From positions 1-56,420 of the forward strand of contig DVLU01000004.1 of assembly GCA_018715365.1 (NCBI GenBank): 56,420 nt of DNA. The letters run 5' to 3'. The notes under the pieces were generated by a model that did not search any database, was not told the DNA's origin, and saw only the letters and a list, made by a program, of their open reading frames with translations. Source of the DNA: Candidatus Ornithomonoglobus intestinigallinarum (GTDB taxonomy: Bacteria > Bacillota > Clostridia > UBA1381). Shown here one piece after another: positions 50,088 through 56,420 of the stretch (the first letter of the stretch is position 1; every line of letters starts with the position of its first letter). The translations under genes and the position numbers were made by a program.

Positions 50088-50105
50088 AAAACCTCTTTTT
50101 TTTCT

Positions 50106-50140
50106 TCAAAGGGGGCTCTGCCCCCTTTGGAACCCCCGGG
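50106..50140 (+). repeat. Palindrome family A copy
   Basis: TCAAAGGGGGCTCTGCCCCCTTTGGAACCCCC between secA and hemA. Confidence 0.85.
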
Positions 50141-50160
50141 GGATCTTTGAAATAGCGAAA

Positions 50161-50182
50161 AAGGCGGCGCGGACGCCGCCTT
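50161..50182 (-). terminator. secA terminator
   Basis: AAGGCGGCG/CGCCGCCTT with a CGGA loop. T-runs lie on both sides; on the minus strand it starts five bases after the secA stop. Confidence 0.9.
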
Positions 50183-50186
50183 TTTT

Positions 50187-52919
50187 TTATTTGTTCTTGC
50201 CGCAGCAGTGCTTATACTTCTTGCCGCTGCCACAGGGACAGGGATCGTTCCTGCCCGGCTCTTTCTTTGCCGCGGCGCCCTTGCTCTTTAACGAGCCGTC
50301 GCCGCCGGTATCGAGCGGCTTTGCAACCTGCTCTCTTTCTATCTTTATCCTCGGCATCGCCGAAAGGACGTATCTTACCGTGTCGCGCTTTATGGAATCG
50401 AGCATACCCTGGTACAGCTCCGCCCCGACGTTCTTGTATTCCATAACGGGATCGTGCTGGCCGTAAGCCCTTAACCCTATCTCGCGCTTAACGTGCTCCA
50501 TCTCGTCGAGATGGTCCATCCAAAGCGTGTCGACAACCTTGAGCATTATAACGCGCTCAAGCTCGCGCATATTTTCGCCGAATATCTGCTCCTGGTATTC
50601 GTAGCGTTTGCCTGCGATTTCCATGAGCTGATCCTTAACGTCGTTGCGCGTTATCGTTTCCATATCCTCCGCGGGTATGTCAAACGCGTTGTCGGCGCGC
50701 AGATAAATATTTGCAAATTCCTTTATTGCGCGGATATTCCATTCCTCGGGTATTTCCGAGATCCCGATGTAGTCGTCGAGCGCGCCGTCTATAACGCTCT
50801 CGATCATGTCCTTTATCGTGCCCGAAATATCTTCGCCGTCGAGAACCGTCTGGCGCTGGGCGTAGATTATCTTTCTCTGCTCGTTCATGACCTCGTCGTA
50901 CTGGAGCACGTGCTTACGTGCGTCAAAGTTGCGGCTCTCGAGGTTCTTCTGCGCGTTTTCTATTGCGTTTGTGAGCATTTTCGCTTCTATCGGCTCGTCC
51001 TCCGCAAGGCCGAGGCCGTCAACCATTTTCTTGACTCTTTCGGAGCCGAAAATACGCATCAGGTCATCGTCGAGCGACAGGAAGAATCGCGATGCGCCCG
51101 GGTCGCCCTGACGTCCCGCACGTCCGCGGAGCTGGTTGTCTATACGTCTTGATTCGTGACGCTCCGTGCCTATGATAAACAGGCCGCCCGCCTGCTTTAC
51201 GGCCTCCTGCTCGGGCTTTATCTGCTCCTTGAATTTCTCGTTAAGCTCCGTAAACGTCTTTCTTGCGTTTATTATTTCTTCGTCGTCCGTGTCGGCAAAG
51301 CCTGTGGCCTCCGCTATGAGCTCATCGGTAAAGCCCTGCTTCACCATTTCGTGCTTCGCCATATATTCGGCGTTTCCGCCGAGCATAATATCCGTACCGC
51401 GGCCCGCCATGTTCGTGGCTATCGTAACGGCTCCGCGCTTGCCGGCCTGGGCGATTATTTCGGCTTCCTTTTCGTGGTATTTTGCGTTTAAGACCTCGTG
51501 CTTTATGCCCTGGCGCTTAAGGAGCGCGCTCAGGTGCTCCGACTTATCGACGTTTACCGTGCCGACAAGCACCGGCTGGCCTTTTTCGTGGCATTCCTTT
51601 ATCTGCTTTATAACGGCCGTGTATTTGCCGTTTTCCGTTTTGTAAACGGAATCGTGCATATCCGTTCTTATAACGGGCTTGTTTGTGGGCACGGCAACGC
51701 AGTCCAGCTTATAGATGTGCTGGAATTCCTCCTCCTCGGTAAGAGCCGTACCGGTCATGCCGGAGAGCTTGCCGTATAATCTGAAGAAGTTCTGGAACGT
51801 TATTGTTGCAAGCGTTTTCGATTCCGCCTCGACTTTAACGCCCTCTTTTGCTTCTATGGCCTGATGCAGGCCGTCGCTGTAGCGGCGTCCCGGCATTATA
51901 CGGCCCGTGAATTCGTCAACAATCAAAACCTCGCCGTCTTTTACAACGTACTGCTGGTCGCGGTGCATAACGCCGTTTGCGTGAAGCGCCTGGTTGATGT
52001 GGTGAAGGAGCTTCATGTTTTCGGGGTCGGAAAGGTTCTCAACGCCGAAGCCCTGCTCAGCTTTTTTGACGCCGCGCTCCGTGAGCGTTGCTGTTTTTGC
52101 TTTTTCGTCAACTATATAATCGGCGTCTACGTCAACGTCGAGCTGCTTGTCGTCGTGCTCCGTCAGGACGAGCTTTTTAAGGCGCTTTGCAAACATATCG
52201 GCAACTCTGTACATATCGCTTGACGTGTTGCCGGGACCGGAAATTATAAGCGGCGTTCTCGCTTCGTCTATGAGGATCGAGTCGACCTCATCGACGATGG
52301 CGTAGTTGTGCCCGCGCTGAACCATTTCCTCCTTGTGGACAACCATGTTATCTCTGAGGTAATCGAAGCCCAGCTCGTTGTTTGTGCCGTAGGTGATGTC
52401 GCTTGCGTAAGCCTCGCGGCGCTCCGGCTGCGATTTGTCGTGGATTATAAGGCCGCAGGTCATGCCGAGGAAACGGTAGACCTTGCCCATCCATTCGCTG
52501 TCGCGCTTTGCAAGGTAATCGTTTACCGTAACGATATGTACGCCCTTGCCGGTGAGCGCGTTAAGATATGCGGGGAGCGTTGAAACGAGAGTTTTACCCT
52601 CACCCGTTTTCATTTCGGCGATTCTGCCCTGATGCAGGATAACGCCGCCTATTACCTGAACGTAGAAGTGCTTCATGCCGAGCACGCGCCAGCTTGCTTC
52701 TCTCACAACGGCAAACGCCTCGGGAAGAAGGTCGTCGAGAGTTTCGCCGTTTTGCAGGCGCTGCCTGAATTCCGGTGTTTTTGCCTTTAATTCGGCGTCC
52801 GAAAGCTTTGCCATATCGTCCTCGAGCGCCATGACCTTGTCGGCGATGGGGCGGACCTTTTTAAGCTCGCGGTCGGAATACGAGCCGAAAATCTTATCAA
52901 ATAAACTCAAAAGTTTCAC
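50187..52919 (-). CDS. secA: Preprotein translocase ATPase SecA
   Basis: This 910-aa motor drives proteins through SecYEG. It has Walker [18 protein letters not shown] (about 101-117), [19 protein letters not shown], the helicase motif GRGTDI in [28 protein letters not shown], and the C-terminal zinc motif [17 protein letters not shown]. Length is typical. The GTG at 52919 is only 1 nt from AAGGA, while TTG at 52910 ([16 protein letters not shown]) is 10 nt from it and fits the family start better. It is monocistronic by its terminator. Confidence 0.97.
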   Translation of the reverse strand: MKLLSLFDKIFGSYSDRELKKVRPIADKVMALEDDMAKLSDAELKAKTPEFRQRLQNGETLDDLLPEAFAVVREASWRVLGMKHFYVQVIGGVILHQGRIAEMKTGEGKTLVSTLPAYLNALTGKGVHIVTVNDYLAKRDSEWMGKVYRFLGMTCGLIIHDKSQPERREAYASDITYGTNNELGFDYLRDNMVVHKEEMVQRGHNYAIVDEVDSILIDEARTPLIISGPGNTSSDMYRVADMFAKRLKKLVLTEHDDKQLDVDVDADYIVDEKAKTATLTERGVKKAEQGFGVENLSDPENMKLLHHINQALHANGVMHRDQQYVVKDGEVLIVDEFTGRIMPGRRYSDGLHQAIEAKEGVKVEAESKTLATITFQNFFRLYGKLSGMTGTALTEEEEFQHIYKLDCVAVPTNKPVIRTDMHDSVYKTENGKYTAVIKQIKECHEKGQPVLVGTVNVDKSEHLSALLKRQGIKHEVLNAKYHEKEAEIIAQAGKRGAVTIATNMAGRGTDIMLGGNAEYMAKHEMVKQGFTDELIAEATGFADTDDEEIINARKTFTELNEKFKEQIKPEQEAVKQAGGLFIIGTERHESRRIDNQLRGRAGRQGDPGASRFFLSLDDDLMRIFGSERVKKMVDGLGLAEDEPIEAKMLTNAIENAQKNLESRNFDARKHVLQYDEVMNEQRKIIYAQRQTVLDGEDISGTIKDMIESVIDGALDDYIGISEIPEEWNIRAIKEFANIYLRADNAFDIPAEDMETITRNDVKDQLMEIAGKRYEYQEQIFGENMRELERVIMLKVVDTLWMDHLDEMEHVKREIGLRAYGQHDPVMEYKNVGAELYQGMLDSIKRDTVRYVLSAMPRIKIEREQVAKPLDTGGDGSLKSKGAAAKKEPGRNDPCPCGSGKKYKHCCGKNK

Positions 52920-52973
52920 ATCCTTAAATATTTATCGCGGCATATCTCAGCCGATTTTACACTATACCATTCT

Positions 52974-52979
52974 ATTATA
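52974..52979 (-). promoter_or_regulatory. Probable -10 of the secA promoter
   Basis: TATAAT on the minus strand lies 55 bases before the secA start. No good -35 is seen, so confidence is low. Confidence 0.4.
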
Positions 52980-53009
52980 ACACATATTTAAAACAAATAC
53001 CACTGTTTT

Positions 53010-53942
53010 TTATGAAAAATTTTTTAAAAATTCCGAAACTATCTGTGAAATATCACGGTCGGGAGCGATTTTTATTATGCGTTCGTCGCGGTTAAACCAT
53101 GTGAGCTGCCTTTTTGCGTAGCGTCTGGAATTTCTTTTTATAAGCTCGGCACATTCCGAAAGCGTGATCTCGCCGTTTATAAAGCGTATCGTTTCCCTGT
53201 AGCCTATGCCCTGCATCGACTGCATATCCGGCGTGCAGCCCATATCGAGCAGGCGGCGTACCTCGCTTTCAAGACCTTCGGAGAACATTATGTCAACCCT
53301 TTTGTTTATGCGTTCGTAAAGCGCCGCGCGGTCGAAGGCGGGCATTAGCATAAGCGGCGCGTAGCGGCTTTTTACAAGCTTTGTTTCGCGCCTGTGCTCC
53401 GATATTGTTTTGCCCGTCGTTTTGTAAAATTCTATCGCGCGTATTATACGGCGCGAATTGTTCGGGTGGAGCTGCGCCGCCGATTCGGGGTCGAACCGCG
53501 AAAGCATATCCAAAAGATATTCGGCGCCCTTTTCCTTTAAAACAACGTTAAGCTCGCTTCTTATGCGCTCGTCGGAGCCGCCGTCGCCGAACGTTACGTC
53601 GTTTACGACGCTTGAAATATACAGCCCCGTGCCGCCCGAAAGTATCGGGATTTTGCCGCTGCGGCGGATTTTTTCGGCGCAGCCGTGAGCAAGCGGGACG
53701 TAATCGGCAACGCTGAAGCCCTCGCGCGGGTCGATAAAATCTATAAGATGATGAACGGCCGCGGCGCGTTCCTCAGCCGTCGGCTTTGCAGTGCCGACGT
53801 CCATATATTTATAAATCTGCATGCTGTCGGCGTTTATTATTTCGCCGCCGAAATCTTGTGCCGTTTTTATGGCAAGCGACGTTTTGCCGCTTGCCGTTGG
53901 GCCGCATATGACGATAAGCGGCGTTTTTTCTGTTTTATCCAT
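53010..53942 (-). CDS. miaA: tRNA dimethylallyltransferase
   Basis: This 310-aa enzyme adds a dimethylallyl group to A37 of UNN-reading tRNAs. It shows the P-loop GPTASGKTSLA (about 14-24), INADSMQIYKYMDVGTAKP, HHLIDFIDP, GGTGLYISSV and the C-terminal KRNSRRYAKRQLTWF. Length and order are standard. It lies 14 bp after mutL, the conserved mutL-miaA pairing of many bacteria. Confidence 0.96.
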   Translation of the reverse strand: MDKTEKTPLIVICGPTASGKTSLAIKTAQDFGGEIINADSMQIYKYMDVGTAKPTAEERAAAVHHLIDFIDPREGFSVADYVPLAHGCAEKIRRSGKIPILSGGTGLYISSVVNDVTFGDGGSDERIRSELNVVLKEKGAEYLLDMLSRFDPESAAQLHPNNSRRIIRAIEFYKTTGKTISEHRRETKLVKSRYAPLMLMPAFDRAALYERINKRVDIMFSEGLESEVRRLLDMGCTPDMQSMQGIGYRETIRFINGEITLSECAELIKRNSRRYAKRQLTWFNRDERIIKIAPDRDISQIVSEFLKNFS

Positions 53943-53956
53943 TTTATACTGTTCTC

Positions 53957-56068
53957 TTATACTATTCTCTTAAATGCTTTTTCAATATCCCTTTTTGAGT
54001 ATCTTATTATCATCGGGCGTCCGTGAGGGCAGCTGCCCTTGCCCTTTTTCTCAAGCGAAAGCGCCGTTTTTACAAGCGCGCGCGCCTCCGGCTCCGAGAG
54101 CGCGTGATTTGCCTTTACGGCGGCCTTGCAGGCTATTGTGTATAAAAGCCTTTGGCGCGTTTCGGAGATAAGCTCGTTTCTGCCCTCGCCGAACTGCGTT
54201 ATAAGCTCCGTCAAAAGGTCCTCCGCGCCGCTCATTGAAATGTCGGCCGGTACGGCCGAAATAAATACGGTATTATCCTCAAGGCGGCAGTCAAAGCCGA
54301 GCTTTTTCAGTTCCGCTTCGGCTTCGATATAATTCCCCGTTTCGCCGCCGCCCAAAGCAACCTCGACGGGCACGATGAGCATTTGTGAGTATATGCCGTT
54401 CTGCGAAAGCTCGGCAAGCAGCTCCTCGTATTTTTGACGCTCGTGCGCCGCGTGCTGGTCGATCATTATCATTTCGCCGTTTTCCTCGGCGATGATGTAG
54501 GTATCAAACAGCTGCCCGACTATGCGTATGCTGTAATCATCGATCTCGGTGTCCCCGGCAGCTTTAGTGTCCCCCCTAACTTTAGTGTCCCCGTCAAAAA
54601 AATCATTCCCCTGCGGGGGTGCGGGGGCGGCAGCCTCCGCAGAAAGAGAACGAAGCTCCGCCGCCCTGCGCTTATATTTTAATATCTCGCTGTCGCTTTT
54701 TATAAGCTCCGGCTCGTCCTGCTTTGCGCCCGTTGCGCGCAGTATACCGTGGCTTACGCGCGGCGACGTGCCGTCGTCCGCAACGTGAACGCCCGCCGAC
54801 GCGTCGGCGGCAATCTGGCTGTTGGGCTGCGTGAACAGCTCGCCGTAATTTTCCTTTAAGGTGCTGCCCTTAAGCGCAAACGGATCGGCGCCTTTAGTGT
54901 CCCCGGTGAGCTTGGTGTCCCCGTGCGGGACGGCGCTCCGGTGTGATGCGGAGGGCTTGCTTTTAGTGTCCCCGACAAGGAACGGATTTTTGCGCGGGTC
55001 GAATTTTCCGCTGTACGCCTTTAAAACATCTGTCGGTATGCCGAGAAAATCGGACGCCGCCGGTTTTTCGTTTTCCTCCTCGGGGATTTTGTAAAGAGCG
55101 TTTTTTACGCCGTAATAGACTGTTTGGAACGCCTTTTTCTCGTCGGAGAATTTCACCTCAAGCTTTGTTGGGTGGACGTTTATATCTATAAAATGAGGGT
55201 CTGTTTCGATATTCAAAACGGCAAGAGGGAACTTGCCTATCATTATCTGGTTTTTAAACGCTTCCTCAAGCGCCGCCGTAAGCCGCGGGCTTTTTATCCA
55301 GCGTTTATTTACAAAAAAGCTTTCGTGGGAGCGGTTTGAGCGCGAAACGCTGCCGTTTCCCACAACGCCCGTGACGCGGAAGCCGTCGTTATCGTAGTTT
55401 ACCGGTATGAGATTTGCGCCGAAGTCGCGGCCGTATACGGCGGAAACGGCGTTTTTAAGACTGCTGTCGCCGGGGCTGAAGAGCTTTTCCTTTCCGTTTA
55501 TTACAAGCCTGAAGGAAACCTCCGTATGCGCAAAAATAAGGCGCGACACAACGTCGGTTATATAGCCTGCCTCGGTTGAGTCTTTTTTCAGGAATTTTGC
55601 GCGCGCGGGCGTGTTGTAGAACAGGTCGCGGACAATGACGGACGTGCCCTCGGCAAGCCCGGCCTCCTCGGAGGATATTATTTCGCCGCCTTCGCACCTT
55701 ACGCACACGCCTTTGCCGTCTTTTTTGCGCGTGTAAAGGCTTACGCGCGCAACGGCGCCGATGCTTGAGAGCGCTTCGCCGCGGAAGCCGAGCGTATATA
55801 TTGCGTCGAGGTCCGCGTCGGTTTTTATTTTGCTTGTGGCGTGGCGGAGAAAGCAGATGCGCGCGTCCTCGGGGCTCATGCCGCAGCCGTTGTCGGTGAC
55901 TCTTATATATGTTGAGCCGCCTTTTTCGATTTCTATCGTAACGGCTGCCGCGCCCGCGTCTATTGAGTTTTCTGCAAGCTCCTTAACGACGCTCGCGGGG
56001 CGTTCAACAACTTCTCCGGCGGCGATTTTGTTTGATATGCCGCTCGGCAGGAGGTTTATTATTCCCAT
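53957..56068 (-). CDS. mutL: DNA mismatch repair endonuclease MutL
   Basis: This 703-aa protein couples mismatch recognition to strand nicking. The N-terminal GHKL ATPase has ELAENSIDAGA, DNGCGM and TLGFRGEALSSI. The C-terminal endonuclease domain has the metal site MIDQHAAHERQKYE (about 555-570) and CPHGRPMIIRYSK. The linker (about 335-520) contains six GDTK or GDTE tetrapeptides encoded by GGGGACACTAAA-like DNA repeats. ATG at 56068 follows AGGACCGTAAAA; an earlier frame start lies in the repeat-rich leader. The next repeat block begins 40 bp upstream. Confidence 0.96.
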   Translation of the reverse strand: MGIINLLPSGISNKIAAGEVVERPASVVKELAENSIDAGAAAVTIEIEKGGSTYIRVTDNGCGMSPEDARICFLRHATSKIKTDADLDAIYTLGFRGEALSSIGAVARVSLYTRKKDGKGVCVRCEGGEIISSEEAGLAEGTSVIVRDLFYNTPARAKFLKKDSTEAGYITDVVSRLIFAHTEVSFRLVINGKEKLFSPGDSSLKNAVSAVYGRDFGANLIPVNYDNDGFRVTGVVGNGSVSRSNRSHESFFVNKRWIKSPRLTAALEEAFKNQIMIGKFPLAVLNIETDPHFIDINVHPTKLEVKFSDEKKAFQTVYYGVKNALYKIPEEENEKPAASDFLGIPTDVLKAYSGKFDPRKNPFLVGDTKSKPSASHRSAVPHGDTKLTGDTKGADPFALKGSTLKENYGELFTQPNSQIAADASAGVHVADDGTSPRVSHGILRATGAKQDEPELIKSDSEILKYKRRAAELRSLSAEAAAPAPPQGNDFFDGDTKVRGDTKAAGDTEIDDYSIRIVGQLFDTYIIAEENGEMIMIDQHAAHERQKYEELLAELSQNGIYSQMLIVPVEVALGGGETGNYIEAEAELKKLGFDCRLEDNTVFISAVPADISMSGAEDLLTELITQFGEGRNELISETRQRLLYTIACKAAVKANHALSEPEARALVKTALSLEKKGKGSCPHGRPMIIRYSKRDIEKAFKRIV
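54548..54980 (-). repeat. In-phase GGGGACACTAAA repeats inside mutL
   Basis: GTGTCCCC on the plus strand occurs near 54552, 54570, 54588, 54897, 54916 and 54969, several preceded by TTTA. All are in the same frame and encode GDTK or GDTE. Confidence 0.8.
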
Positions 56069-56107
56069 TTTTACGGTCCTTTCATACTCGGGGTTTTGTG
56101 TTTTTTT

Positions 56108-56420
56108 CAAAGGGGGCTCCGCCCCCTTTGGAACCCCCGGCGGCTGCCGCGGGGGTTTTTTATGCGCCCGTCACTGTCTGCTCCGAGCTGGTAACGCACG
56201 GTGCGCGTTAAGGCTCTTCCGCAGACAGATGACGTGCGCTTTTAAGGCTGCACATACATTCCTCGGAAGGGGAAATATGTGCCGCTTTTATGTAAGGCGG
56301 CTGTTGTCTGTTCGGCGAGATGATTGACGAATGCAAGCGAAACGCACGCCGTCTTCGTGAACGCAATAAAAATTTATTGCTTGTGTTGGGGCGAGTGGTG
56401 TGCGTGAGCGAAGCAGAGGA
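56108..56420 (+). repeat. Mosaic repeat A-C-B-D, cut by the window end
   Basis: A (56108-56140), C (56164-56240), half of B (56248-56286) and D (56291 to the end) follow in this order. No gene is seen in this 310-base stretch. The order differs from 7681-8080, showing module shuffling. Confidence 0.8.

Overview
The window reads as a chromosomal segment of an anaerobic Clostridia-type member of the Firmicutes (Bacillota). The evidence is a B. subtilis-like mltG-trmR-trhP gene run, strong Shine-Dalgarno sites with many GTG/TTG starts, sigma-A promoters, two S-layer-homology proteins and copper-amine-oxidase-like wall domains, ecfT-truA linkage, and a +1 frameshift site in prfB. Core genes have mixed-to-GC-rich codons. 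The stretch from about 1.4 to 7.2 kb is strikingly AT-rich. No species is claimed.

Left part (1-9.7 kb): ilvE is followed by a tRNA-Thr(GGT) that is the attachment site of an integrated plasmid-like element. A 45-bp copy of the tRNA 3' half recurs at 7164-7208, so the element repeats over 5,793 bp. It carries a tyrosine integrase, a rolling-circle-type replication initiator, about 1.9 kb of AT-rich repeat and origin-like DNA, a small coiled-coil protein and a serine recombinase. Just outside it lies a roughly 380-bp locus encoding a 39-aa amphipathic peptide and a convergent antisense RNA. A second, inverted copy sits at 22.65-23.03 kb. Its layout (two convergent consensus promoters, shared bidirectional terminator, direct repeats that make the two RNA 5' regions complementary, Shine-Dalgarno hairpin) is that of a par/Fst-like type I toxin-antitoxin system, but the peptide does not look like Fst. 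This is my main candidate for an undescribed system.

Middle part (8-38 kb): gdhA, a lone ECF ATPase with a nucleoid-associated protein, three small conserved-looking genes, a large secreted protein, an ABC exporter operon, a metallophosphoesterase-histidine kinase-response regulator-cbiL run interrupted by a mosaic repeat, a lipoprotein, an SLH protein followed by a likely structured RNA, a leftward wall and tRNA-modification operon (L,D-transpeptidase, GNAT, mltG, trmR, trhP), and a rightward MacAB-type exporter operon ending in an SLH protein, then an RpiB-family isomerase.

Right part (38.7-56.4 kb): almost everything is leftward. It holds a split chromate transporter, prfB with its frameshift, a GT28 glycolipid glycosyltransferase, tatD, 5-formyl-THF cyclo-ligase, a DUF5711 protein, truA, ecfT, a tetrapyrrole operon (hemA-hemC-cobA/hemD), secA, miaA and mutL.

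Throughout the window intergenic spaces carry a GC-rich palindrome family (A) and three further repeat modules (B, C, D) that assemble into a mosaic of about 400 bp. These account for most gene-free stretches outside the integrated element. All functional calls rest on motif recognition by eye; no database search or folding program was run.
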